From: an uncultured Ruminiclostridium sp.
GTDB lineage: Bacteria > Bacillota > Clostridia > Oscillospirales > Ruminococcaceae
DNA: 64,000 bases
Direction of reading: 5' to 3'
Assembly: GCA_947627695.1 (NCBI GenBank)
Contig: CANQXF010000002.1
Coordinates: 1 to 64,000, forward strand
Both the position numbers and the translations under genes were made by a program. Positions 1 through 7,762 of the stretch are shown here, in pieces (the first letter of the stretch is position 1; the number at the start of each line of letters is the position of its first letter). Under the pieces are notes generated by a model. It was not told where the DNA came from and did not search any database. It saw nothing but the letters and a program-made list of their open reading frames with translations.

Positions 1-107
1 AGATTTATGAAGATTTATGCAAAATCAAGGCAAAAACAAAAATCAAAGTAAAACGCCAAATCCCTTGAAAAATCAAGGTTTACGGGCTTATGAAGGGATA
101 TAAAACG

Positions 108-569
108 ATGATAAAAATACTTTTCGTCTGCCACGGCAACATCTGCCGTTCCCCAATGGCGGAATTTATCCTTAAAGATATGGTAAAAAAGCGCTGTCTG
201 GAAGATGAATTTATCATCTCCTCCTGCGCCACCTCCACGGAGGAAATATACGGCGACGTGGGGAACCCCGTCTATCCTCCCGCAAAAGAACAGCTCCGCC
301 TGCACGGTATATCCTGTGAGGGAAAGCGTGCGGTCCAACTTAAGAAAAGCGATTACGACAAGTACGACCTGCTTATCGGAATGGACAGAATGAACCTGCG
401 GAATATGCAGAGGATAACAGGCGGCGACCCGCAGTGTAAAATGCGCCTGATGAAGGACTACACCACAGGCGGCGACGTTTTTGACCCCTGGTACAGCGGC
501 GATTTTGAAACGGCGTTTGACGAGATATACAAGGCGTGCCAGGCGTTGCTGGACAGCATAATAAAATAA
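108..569 (+). CDS. Low-molecular-weight protein tyrosine phosphatase
   Basis: Cytoplasmic phosphatase of the LMW-PTP/arsenate reductase-like fold, acting on phosphotyrosine or phosphoarginine. The P-loop CHGNICRS (C-x5-R-S) lies at residues 7-14, and the general-acid DPW motif lies near the C-terminus, followed by YSGDF. The 153-aa length is typical of the family. An upstream in-frame ATG exists at 90, but the GAAGGGA site just before 108 favours the start used here. The gene stands alone, with an intrinsic terminator 3 bases after its stop. The physiological substrate cannot be read from the sequence. Confidence 0.93.
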   Translation: MIKILFVCHGNICRSPMAEFILKDMVKKRCLEDEFIISSCATSTEEIYGDVGNPVYPPAKEQLRLHGISCEGKRAVQLKKSDYDKYDLLIGMDRMNLRNMQRITGGDPQCKMRLMKDYTTGGDVFDPWYSGDFETAFDEIYKACQALLDSIIK

Positions 570-572
570 CAA

Positions 573-608
573 GACCCGCTTATCGGTAAGATAAGCGGGT
601 CATTTTTT
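573..608 (+). terminator. Intrinsic terminator after the LMW-PTP gene
   Basis: An 11-bp perfect stem (573-583 with 591-601) closes a 7-base loop and is followed by a T-rich run. The T-run overlaps the stop codon of the convergent adaptor gene. Confidence 0.85.
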
Positions 609-1311
609 ATTCTTTACTCTTTCCTCCCGTCCTTACCCTTGCGCCCTCAAACAATTTTTCAGGCTCCGCCAGCACGTTGTCCTCCCTGCTTATCCCCGAA
701 ACTATCTCCGTCCCGTCGGAAAGCTCGATGCCCGTCACTATCCCTCTGCGCCTTGCAAGCCCCTTTTCCAGCACGTAAACGTATTCTCCCTCGTCGTCCT
801 GCCCTATCACCGAGTAGGGAAGCACGGACACCGTTCTTTCCTCCCCCGTTTTGATCTGCGCCGTCACGGAATATCCCGTACGCAGTATGGAGGTATCCCC
901 CTGCTCCACTTCGATAGTCACGTCCACCACTGTTTCAGGCAGGGAAACTGTGCTTTGCGTGATAACGTGAGCGCTGTCACCTATCGCCGATACCTTTCCG
1001 AAAAAGCTCCCGTCGGGAAACGCTGCTCCCGTCAGCGCCGCCTGCTGTCCCACCGCTACTGAGGAAATATCCCCCTCGTTAACGTAGACCAAAGCCGTCC
1101 AGCCGCTTGGGGTCTTGGCAAGATTTCCCTTTGCGGCAACGCAGGGGCTGTAAATATAATTTTCCGCCCTTGTCACATAGGAAACGGGCATAACGCTGTC
1201 CGCCGCCGCAGGCACCCATAAAGCGATATAAAACGCTGAAAATACCAGCGCCGCTATTATCCCCCATTTAAGTATGGCGAGCTTTCCGCCCTTTTTATTT
1301 GCTCTGTTCAT
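607..1311 (-). CDS. Membrane-fusion/adaptor protein of a MacAB-type ABC exporter
   Basis: A 234-aa protein with a basic N-terminus, one membrane anchor (about residues 14-36) and an extracytoplasmic part resembling the beta-barrel and membrane-proximal domains of HlyD/MacA adaptors (GDTSILRTGYSVTAQIKTGE, then a YVYVLEKGLARRRGIVTG segment). It is short for the family (MacA is about 370 aa) and seems to lack the long coiled-coil hairpin, as expected in a Gram-positive without an outer membrane. An ATG at 1311 preceded by AAAGGAAG is chosen; an upstream non-ATG extension lacks a ribosome site. It diverges from the ATPase and permease genes at 1584-3447, its likely partners. Confidence 0.72.
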   Translation of the reverse strand: MNRANKKGGKLAILKWGIIAALVFSAFYIALWVPAAADSVMPVSYVTRAENYIYSPCVAAKGNLAKTPSGWTALVYVNEGDISSVAVGQQAALTGAAFPDGSFFGKVSAIGDSAHVITQSTVSLPETVVDVTIEVEQGDTSILRTGYSVTAQIKTGEERTVSVLPYSVIGQDDEGEYVYVLEKGLARRRGIVTGIELSDGTEIVSGISREDNVLAEPEKLFEGARVRTGGKSKE

Positions 1312-1441
1312 ATCAACTGCTTCCTTTCTTTTTTTCTCCGCTTTAGTTTGGCTGAAATTTAACGGAATATTTAGGCATAAATGAAAAAAAGCGGTGCAAA
1401 ATAATTCCAAACGTTTCTAAAGAGAAATAAGGAGAGAAAAA

Positions 1442-1609
1442 ATGAACCTTATATTATGCAGTGAAAATTGCAGGCACCAAAAGGACGGCTACTGCTGCCT
1501 CAGGGAGTACGGGAAAATAACCGACGTTATCTCCTCTCCCTGCGTTTACTTTGACGAAAGAGAGGAGGACGCAGAGGACAAAAATGATAAAAATAAGAAA
1601 TCTTACTAA
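1442..1609 (+). CDS. Small cysteine-rich protein, putative metal-binding
   Basis: A 55-aa protein with an AAGGAG site at good spacing. It begins MNLILCSENCRHQKDGYC, with cysteines at 6, 10, 18, 19 and 34 plus a histidine, and has a very acidic/lysine-rich tail. The C-x3-C-x7-CC pattern followed by a later SSPCVYF resembles short clostridial proteins often auto-annotated as hydroxymyristoyl-ACP dehydratase, a name not supported by any catalytic domain. Its last 26 bases overlap the ABC ATPase gene, so the two are probably translationally coupled. The function is unknown; zinc binding is an inference from the cysteines. Confidence 0.7.
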   Translation: MNLILCSENCRHQKDGYCCLREYGKITDVISSPCVYFDEREEDAEDKNDKNKKSY

Positions 1610-2246
1610 AATATATTCCCCCTGCACCGAGCATGAGGTGACGGCTTTGGACAATGTTTCCCTTGAGGTGAAAAAGGGGGAATTTGCCGCCGTGGTGGGA
1701 GCGTCAGGCTCTGGGAAGACCACTCTTATGAACATAATCGGCTGCCTTGACACCCAGACCGAGGGGGAATATTTTCTTGACGGAACGGACATATCGTCGC
1801 TTTCCTCCGCAAAGCTGAGCCGTGTGAGGGGCGAAAAGATCAGCTTCATTTTTCAGGGCTTTAACCTTATCCCCACCCTTACGGCGGAGGAAAATGTGGA
1901 ATTGCCGCTGATATACAGAGGTGTTCCCGCCGAAAAGCGCCGTGAAGCGGCAAGACTCTCCCTTGAGGCGGTGGGACTTTCAATGCGGGCAGACCATCTT
2001 CCCAGCGAGCTTTCAGGCGGTCAGCAGCAGCGTGTCGCTATCGCAAGAGCATTGGCGGCAAACGCCCCCATAATCCTTGCGGACGAGCCCTGCGGCAGTC
2101 TTGACAGCCGTTCAGGCGGAATGATAATGGAAATGCTCCATTCTCTTAACCGAGAGGGAAGAACGGTAGTGCTGATAACCCACGACAACGGGGCGGCACT
2201 TACTGCTCACAGGCAGATAAGGATATCCGACGGCAGAATAATCTGA
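1584..2246 (+). CDS. ABC transporter ATP-binding protein (MacB/LolD type)
   Basis: A 220-aa nucleotide-binding subunit. Visible motifs in order: Walker A GASGSGKTT (39-47), Q-loop in FIFQGFNLIP, signature LSGGQQQRVAIARAL, Walker B IILADEPCGSLD, and the switch histidine in VLITHD. This is the classic pattern of the MacB/LolD/FtsE subfamily, which pairs with FtsX-fold permeases. The ATG at 1584 has AGAGGA upstream; a TTG at 1551 would only add a basic extension. It is followed after 22 bases by its permease, with the adaptor on the opposite strand. The substrate is unknown; antimicrobial peptides or lipids are possible by family. Confidence 0.95.
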   Translation: MIKIRNLTKIYSPCTEHEVTALDNVSLEVKKGEFAAVVGASGSGKTTLMNIIGCLDTQTEGEYFLDGTDISSLSSAKLSRVRGEKISFIFQGFNLIPTLTAEENVELPLIYRGVPAEKRREAARLSLEAVGLSMRADHLPSELSGGQQQRVAIARALAANAPIILADEPCGSLDSRSGGMIMEMLHSLNREGRTVVLITHDNGAALTAHRQIRISDGRII

Positions 2247-2268
2247 CAAAAGAAAGGACAAAAAGCAA

Positions 2269-3447
2269 ATGAGACTTTTCAGAGCGCTAAAAAACATAAG
2301 GCGGGGCAAGGGGCGTTCCGCCCTTACTCTTTGCGGGGTAGCGGTAGGCGTTTTCGCCGTGGTGGTGATTTCGGGCATAGGCGTCGTGGGAACGGACAGA
2401 GTGACCTCCGCTATGGTGACTATGGGAATAAATTCCGCGCTTGTGGAGGCGTCCGAAACAGGCGGGAGCATATCCCTTACCGACGAGGACGTGACCGCTT
2501 TCAGCCGTTTGGAGGGAGTAAACAAGGCAATGCCCCTTATGGCGTCGCCCAGTGAAACAAAGCTGCTTGACGTTAGCCGCGACTGCTACGCCTGGGGAGT
2601 GGACAGACAGGCAAAGGACATAATTTCCCTTGAAGCGATACACGGCAGACTGATAGGCGACGGCGACGTGGAAGCTCACGCTATGACCTGCGTTATTGAC
2701 GAGGTATTCGCCACACAAAGCTACGGCAGGAGCAACATAACGGGGAAGAAGATACGACTGCTCCTTGAGGGCGGCTATTACGAATTTGAGATAGTTGGCG
2801 TCGCAAAGTCGGGAATGACAGGACTTCAGAATATGATGTCGGGGATAATGCCCGATTTTGTGTATATCCCCTACACCACGATGCAGGACATCACAGGCAG
2901 GACGAGCTATGACAAGATAGCCCTGCTCCTTGACGGCGGCAGTGCGGACGAAAACCTGACCAGCGACCTGACAAGAGAAGTAAATCAGCTTAAATCCACC
3001 AAAAGCGGGCTGACTATAACCAACTTCCAGAGCCAGAAGGGACAGCTTAACAATATCCTCTCCACCGTCACCACAGTCTTGTCCCTGATAGCGGGGATAA
3101 GCCTTGTGGTATCGGGGATAACGGTTATGACCACAATGCTTGTCAGCGTAGGCGAGCGCACCCGTGAGATAGGTATAAAGAAATCCATAGGCGCAAAAAA
3201 CAAGGACATTATGTGGGAATTTCTCCTTGAAAGCGTCCTGCTCACCGCTATGGGCAGCATTACAGGCATAGCTCTGGGAACGCTGGTGTGCGCCGCAGGG
3301 TGTATCGCCTTTTCACTTCCCATTGCCGTGCCGATAAAATCAATACTGCTCTCCTTCTGCTTTTCATCAGCAATGGGCGCTCTGTTCGGCGTTTACCCAG
3401 CTATGAAAGCCGCAAGACTGAACCCCATAGAGGCGCTGAGAACTTAG
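2269..3447 (+). CDS. ABC transporter permease (FtsX/MacB family)
   Basis: A 392-aa permease with an N-terminal membrane helix (about 20-42), a large MacB-like extracytoplasmic domain (about 45-270) and three C-terminal helices typical of the FtsX fold. Conserved landmarks are VGERTREIGIKKSIGA before the third-to-last helix and YPAMKAARLNPIEALRT at the extreme C-terminus. An AGAAAGGAC site precedes the ATG. It forms an operon with the ATPase gene and should act with the divergent adaptor as a tripartite-like exporter without an outer-membrane component. Confidence 0.94.
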   Translation: MRLFRALKNIRRGKGRSALTLCGVAVGVFAVVVISGIGVVGTDRVTSAMVTMGINSALVEASETGGSISLTDEDVTAFSRLEGVNKAMPLMASPSETKLLDVSRDCYAWGVDRQAKDIISLEAIHGRLIGDGDVEAHAMTCVIDEVFATQSYGRSNITGKKIRLLLEGGYYEFEIVGVAKSGMTGLQNMMSGIMPDFVYIPYTTMQDITGRTSYDKIALLLDGGSADENLTSDLTREVNQLKSTKSGLTITNFQSQKGQLNNILSTVTTVLSLIAGISLVVSGITVMTTMLVSVGERTREIGIKKSIGAKNKDIMWEFLLESVLLTAMGSITGIALGTLVCAAGCIAFSLPIAVPIKSILLSFCFSSAMGALFGVYPAMKAARLNPIEALRT

Positions 3448-3472
3448 CAATATCCTCGTATTCTATACTATC

Positions 3473-3536
3473 AAAGCCGATAAGGTTTTCCTCCGCAGGT
3501 ATCGCCCTGCGGACTGAAACACCGATTCGGCTTTTT
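3473..3536 (+). terminator. Terminator after the ABC exporter genes
   Basis: An outer AAGCCGA/TCGGCTT stem encloses an inner TCCGCAGG/CCTGCGGA hairpin and ends in a T6 run. This separates the exporter genes from the GH94 promoter. Confidence 0.7.
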
Positions 3537-3607
3537 TGCCGTTCAAAAATTTCCGATGCGTTAAATAAATTTTTGTGAAAAATTTCCATAATATCGTTTT
3601 CAACCCC

Positions 3608-3636
3608 TTGCCTTTTTTTGCAAAATGTTATATACT
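3608..3636 (+). promoter_or_regulatory. Sigma-A promoter of the GH94 gene
   Basis: TTGCCT, 17-bp spacer, TATACT. It lies 62 bp upstream of the GH94 start codon. Confidence 0.75.
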
Positions 3637-3697
3637 TATTGTACAGGCATATCTTTATGAAGATATGTGAAACTCACGAAAGGACAGGACTATTCAC

Positions 3698-6193
3698 ATG
3701 AAATTCGGCTTTTTTGACGACTTGAACCGAGAATACGTCATCACCTCCCCAAAAACGCCCTACCCTTGGATAAACTATCTGGGAACAGAGGGCTTTTTCT
3801 CCCTTATTTCCAACACCGCAGGCGGATACAGCTTCTATAAGGACGCAAGGCTCCGCCGTATCACACGTTACCGCTACAACAACGTTCCCGTTGATATGGG
3901 CGGACGCTATTTTTACATCAAGGACGGCGACACCGTATGGAATCCCGGCTGGTCGCCCGTAAAGACCCCGCTTGACAGCTATTCCTGCCGTCACGGTATG
4001 GGCTACACCGTCATCAGCGGCGAAAAGAACGGCGTAAAAGCCGAAGTCAAGTTCTTCGTTCCCGTGGGCTTTAACGGCGAGGTTCAAAGACTCACCCTCA
4101 CCAACAACAGCAATTCCGCCAAGAGCCTGAAGCTCTGGAGTTTTCTGGAATGGTGCCTGTGGGACGCAAACGACGATACTACCAACTTCCAGCGCAACTT
4201 CAACACAGGCGAAGTGGAGATAGACGGCAGCGTTATCTACCACAAGACCGAGTACAAGGAGCGCCGCGACCATTATGCGTTTTACAGCGTAAACGCTCCC
4301 ATTCAGGGCTTTGACACCGACAGAGAGAGCTTTCTGGGACTTTACAACGGCTTTGGCGAACCTCAGGTAGTTGAAAACGGCAAGGCGTCAAACTCCGTTG
4401 CCGACGGCTGGTCGCCCATAGCTTCCCATTATCTTGAAATCGAGCTTAAAGCTGGCGAGAGCAAGGATCTGATATTCCTCCTCGGCTACGTTGAAAATCC
4501 CGTTGAGGAAAAATTCGCTCCCGACCTTACCGACAGCGATACGATAATCACCACTGCAAACAGCAAGAAGAACATAGTGAACAAGAAAAAGGCAAAAGAG
4601 ATGATCGCCCTTTGCGACACCGTTGAAAAAGCCGAAAAGCTGTTTGACGGACTTAAAGAATACTGGAACAACGTACTGCGCCAGTACAGCGTAAATTCTC
4701 CCGACGAAAAGCTGAACAGAATGGTAAACATCTGGAACCAGTATCAGTGCATGGTAACATTCAATATGAGCCGTTCCGCCTCCTACTTTGAAAGCGGTAT
4801 CGGCAGAGGAATGGGCTTCCGTGACAGCAACCAGGACCTGCTGGGCTTCGTTCATCAGATACCCGCAAGAGCAAGGGAAAGACTTATCGACCTTGCGGCG
4901 ACAATGCTGGAGGACGGTGGCGCATATCACCAGTATCAGCCTCTCACCAAAATGGGCAACCACGAGCTTGGTTCCAACTTCAACGACGACCCGCTGTGGA
5001 TGATCCTGGCGGTAGCCGCTTACATCAAGGAAACAGGCGACGTTTCCATACTTGACGAAAAGGTTCCTTACGAGAACAAGGACGAGCTTGCCGACACAAT
5101 GCTTGACCATATGAAACGTGCGTTCTACCATGTATGCAACAAGGTGGGACCTCACGGACTTCCTCTCAGCGGCAGAGCCGACTGGAACGACTGCCTGAAC
5201 CTGAGCTGCTTCTCCGACAAGCCGGGTCAGTCCTTCCAGACCTACACCTCTCCCAAATACGGCGACATCGGTTACAGCCTTACCGCCGAATCCGTTATGA
5301 TAGCGGGTATGTTCTGCTTCATCGGACCCGAATACGTTAAAATGTGCCGCATAAAGGGCGACAACGCCGAGGCTGACAAGGCTCAGGCGGAGATAGACAA
5401 AATGGCAAAGGCTACCCTTGAATACGGCTACGACGGCGAATGGTTCCTGCGTGCATACGACGATCTGGGAAGAAAAGTCGGATCTCACGAAAACGAAGAG
5501 GGCAAGATATTCATCGAGCCCCAGGGCTTCTGCGTAATGGCAGGAATAGGCAAGGAACAGGGCGCCGACATCAAGACCCTTGAAAGCGTTGACAAATACC
5601 TGAACAGCAAGCACGGTCTTGTACTTAACAACCCCGCCTTCACTCATTACTACATCGAGTACGGCGAGATCTCCACCTATCCCCCCGGATACAAGGAGAA
5701 CGCAGGTATCTTCTGCCACAACAATGCGTGGATAATCTGCGCCGAGGCGTTCGTGGGACACGGCGACAAGGCGTTTGAGTATTATTCAAAAATAGCTCCC
5801 GCCTACAACGAGGAAATTTCCGACCTGCACCGCACCGAGCCTTATGTATACGCTCAAATGATAGCAGGTAAGGACGCTCCCAGATTCGGCGAGGCAAAGA
5901 ATAGCTGGCTGACAGGTACTGCGGCGTGGAACTTCGTTGCAGTTTCACAGTACATTCTCGGTATCAAGCCCGATTACGACGGCTTGGAGATAAATCCCTC
6001 AATTCCCGCAGAATGGGACGGCTTTACTGCGTCAAGACAGTTCAGAGGCGGAGTTTACAACATCTCCGTCAAGAACCCCTCTCACATCAGCAAGGGCGTT
6101 AAGAGCCTGACCGTTGACGGCAAGGCAGTTGACGGCACCGTTATCCCCGATATGGGCGCAGGCGAGCATACCGTTGAGGTAGTTTTAGGCTGA
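3698..6193 (+). CDS. Cellobiose phosphorylase-like GH94 enzyme
   Basis: An 831-aa cytoplasmic glycoside phosphorylase that should split cellobiose (or a short cello-oligosaccharide) with phosphate into glucose 1-phosphate and a shorter sugar. The N-terminal beta-sandwich begins [16 protein letters not shown]. The (alpha/alpha)6 barrel contains [14 protein letters not shown] and the catalytic motif [10 protein letters not shown], in which Asp498 matches the catalytic Asp of characterised cellobiose phosphorylases (WND). The length is close to that of cellobiose phosphorylases (about 810-820 aa) and much shorter than cellodextrin phosphorylases (about 985 aa). It has its own promoter, a GAAAGGACAG ribosome site and a terminator. 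A different beta-glucoside substrate is possible. Confidence 0.93.
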   Translation: MKFGFFDDLNREYVITSPKTPYPWINYLGTEGFFSLISNTAGGYSFYKDARLRRITRYRYNNVPVDMGGRYFYIKDGDTVWNPGWSPVKTPLDSYSCRHGMGYTVISGEKNGVKAEVKFFVPVGFNGEVQRLTLTNNSNSAKSLKLWSFLEWCLWDANDDTTNFQRNFNTGEVEIDGSVIYHKTEYKERRDHYAFYSVNAPIQGFDTDRESFLGLYNGFGEPQVVENGKASNSVADGWSPIASHYLEIELKAGESKDLIFLLGYVENPVEEKFAPDLTDSDTIITTANSKKNIVNKKKAKEMIALCDTVEKAEKLFDGLKEYWNNVLRQYSVNSPDEKLNRMVNIWNQYQCMVTFNMSRSASYFESGIGRGMGFRDSNQDLLGFVHQIPARARERLIDLAATMLEDGGAYHQYQPLTKMGNHELGSNFNDDPLWMILAVAAYIKETGDVSILDEKVPYENKDELADTMLDHMKRAFYHVCNKVGPHGLPLSGRADWNDCLNLSCFSDKPGQSFQTYTSPKYGDIGYSLTAESVMIAGMFCFIGPEYVKMCRIKGDNAEADKAQAEIDKMAKATLEYGYDGEWFLRAYDDLGRKVGSHENEEGKIFIEPQGFCVMAGIGKEQGADIKTLESVDKYLNSKHGLVLNNPAFTHYYIEYGEISTYPPGYKENAGIFCHNNAWIICAEAFVGHGDKAFEYYSKIAPAYNEEISDLHRTEPYVYAQMIAGKDAPRFGEAKNSWLTGTAAWNFVAVSQYILGIKPDYDGLEINPSIPAEWDGFTASRQFRGGVYNISVKNPSHISKGVKSLTVDGKAVDGTVIPDMGAGEHTVEVVLG

Positions 6194-6210
6194 TAAAATC
6201 TTATAAATAT

Positions 6211-6244
6211 AAAAGCAGACGAAATTTTTCGTCTGCTTTTTTGT
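6211..6244. terminator. Bidirectional terminator between GH94 and GNAT genes
   Basis: A 14-bp A-rich/T-rich symmetric stem (AAAAGCAGACGAAA with its complement) closes a 2-base centre. It works for both converging genes. Confidence 0.88.
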
Positions 6245-6260
6245 ATAGAAGTGTGCGAAC

Positions 6261-6785
6261 TCATAGGGCAGATAAATCGGAATTTATTGCTTTTGTTATA
6301 GTCATATTACATTTGCTCCACAACTCGTCTTTATATGCAAATGCGTTTTTGGTAATATATCTCTCAACGAAACCAATGCTTTCATAACAGCGTTTTGCGT
6401 CTTGGTTTTCAATAAAAACGTTCAGTTGTACCAATTCCGCACCTGTTATTTCAAACGCATACCGCAAAGCCAACTGTATCATTTCTCTGCCACACCCTTT
6501 TCCACGCAGCTTATTATCAACGATTACAGATGCCAAAAAGCCCTCGTTGCTTTCAGTATTAACCGAATAACGGAAAAAGCCTATGGTATTTCCGCTATCG
6601 TCTGTTGCCACAAAAGGGCTGACTGTCCACTCTTTCATAGTTTTTTCAAGAAAACTTTGAAATGCCTCCATTGTAATTGGATATGGGAAATTATTTGCAC
6701 ACCACAATGCATGACTTCTCTCGTTATCGATCCATTCTGCTATATATTTAAAATCTTTACTTTGTATGTATGGTCTTAGTCTCAT
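6261..6785 (-). CDS. GNAT-family N-acetyltransferase (RimJ/RimL-like)
   Basis: A 174-aa acetyl-CoA-dependent transferase. The acetyl-CoA loop appears as RGKGCGREM (about residues 93-101), followed by ALRYAFEITGAELVQLNVF and the ENQDAKRCYESIGFVER segment typical of GNAT motif A/B. A TGGAGAAAAG ribosome site precedes the ATG. This stretch is more AT-rich than its neighbours, which may reflect transfer. The substrate (amino acid, peptide or small molecule) cannot be told. Confidence 0.88.
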   Translation of the reverse strand: MRLRPYIQSKDFKYIAEWIDNERSHALWCANNFPYPITMEAFQSFLEKTMKEWTVSPFVATDDSGNTIGFFRYSVNTESNEGFLASVIVDNKLRGKGCGREMIQLALRYAFEITGAELVQLNVFIENQDAKRCYESIGFVERYITKNAFAYKDELWSKCNMTITKAINSDLSAL

Positions 6786-6862
6786 ATAAACTTTTCTCCA
6801 AATCCCGCTACCACATTGACCGTCATATCAACCCGCCTGTTTTTATCTTAAGGCAGTGTAAT

Positions 6863-7282
6863 TTAATTCAGAGAGCCGCCCCTCTCCATCACCACCCCGT
6901 CCTCGTCGCCGTAATAACCCTTCCTCACATATATCCTCTTAAATCCAAACCTTTCATAAAGCCCCAAAGCGGCAGTATTCGCCATTCTTACCTCAAGAAA
7001 AAACCGTTTTGTATCCTTGGGACAGCTTTCAAAGAAACGCTCCATAAGCCGCTTTCCGAACCCTTTTCCCCGCTTTTCGGGAACTACCGCTATCCTGTAA
7101 AGTTCCGCCTCGCCAAGACTTGCCGAGCCGATAAAATATCCTGCGGGGGAGTCATTGTCGTATTCTATCCCGAACACAACGTCCTCTCTCGCCAGCGTAT
7201 CAGCTGCCGCCTTTTCGCTCCAGCAGTCCTCAAAGCACAGCCTTTCCAGCTCAGCAATAACCGCAAGCTCACTCCTGCTCAC
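6863..7282 (-). CDS. rimI: Ribosomal protein S18-alanine N-acetyltransferase
   Basis: A 139-aa GNAT enzyme that by family acetylates the N-terminus of ribosomal protein S18. Motif A reads ELYRIAVVPEKRGKGFGKRLM, and the C-terminal half has EVRMANTAALGLYERFGFKR, the RimI hallmark in which a Tyr follows the Leu-Gly. It starts with GTG at 7282, 14 bases inside the preceding phosphatase gene; a GAGGAA site lies 7 bases upstream, so the two are probably translationally coupled. It is the last gene of the polA-phosphatase-rimI cluster. Confidence 0.88.
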   Translation of the reverse strand: MSRSELAVIAELERLCFEDCWSEKAAADTLAREDVVFGIEYDNDSPAGYFIGSASLGEAELYRIAVVPEKRGKGFGKRLMERFFESCPKDTKRFFLEVRMANTAALGLYERFGFKRIYVRKGYYGDEDGVVMERGGSLN

Positions 7283-7688
7283 TGATATATTCCTCGTAAA
7301 ATTCGATCAGCCTGTCCCTGCATTTGCGGTAAGCGCTGATACCGTCGTAATACGGGTCGACAATCCCCAGCACGGTTATTTTTTCCTCAAGATTTTTGTC
7401 GGGATAGCAGGAGCAAAGAGTTATCTTCTGCCTGTTCGTCATAACGTGAACAGCGTCAAAGCTGTCTAAATCGTATTGGGTTATGCTGGTGGGAACGTAT
7501 TCCGTCTTTATCCCGATCTCCTCCAATACCGCCGCCACGTTGTCGTCAACGTGATTTCCGATAGCGGCTATCCCTGCGCTTTTAAAGCAGTAGGGAGCGT
7601 GCTTTTTCTCCGCTATGCTGTTGGCGATCTCCATAGCCATAGGGCTTCTTGTTTTGTTGGAGGTGCAGACTATAAGTACGTTTTTCAT
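7269..7688 (-). CDS. LMW phosphatase-like protein (second copy)
   Basis: A 139-aa protein of the low-molecular-weight phosphatase/arsenate reductase fold. The P-loop is CTSNKTRS (residues 8-15) and the acid loop is DPYYDG. It differs clearly from the protein at 108-569, so this is not a recent duplication. A GGAGAGAAA ribosome site precedes the ATG. It lies between polA and rimI with a 14-base overlap to rimI. Protein-arginine or protein-tyrosine dephosphorylation is the likely activity; the arsenate reductase alternative is weaker. Confidence 0.88.
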   Translation of the reverse strand: MKNVLIVCTSNKTRSPMAMEIANSIAEKKHAPYCFKSAGIAAIGNHVDDNVAAVLEEIGIKTEYVPTSITQYDLDSFDAVHVMTNRQKITLCSCYPDKNLEEKITVLGIVDPYYDGISAYRKCRDRLIEFYEEYISEQE

Positions 7689-7762
7689 TTTCTCTCCTTT
7701 TCAGGCGGCAAATTCTTGTATTTTATGTGAGCGACTGAATTTACCGCCGCAAAATTTCTTTC

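Noticed and set aside
15-572. Long minus-strand frame opposite the first phosphatase gene
   Set aside because: No ribosome site, no protein pattern, and the plus frame encodes a clear phosphatase.
3288-3578. 96-codon plus frame at the end of the permease gene
   Set aside because: It runs through the terminator and has no ribosome site or conserved sequence.
4388-5761. 457-codon minus frame opposite the GH94 gene
   Set aside because: It mirrors the codon bias of the plus-strand gene; no recognisable protein features.
7704-7753. Inverted repeat GGCGGCAAATTC/GAATTTACCGCC as terminator after polA
   Set aside because: One mismatch, a long 25-base loop and no T-run; probably only mRNA structure.
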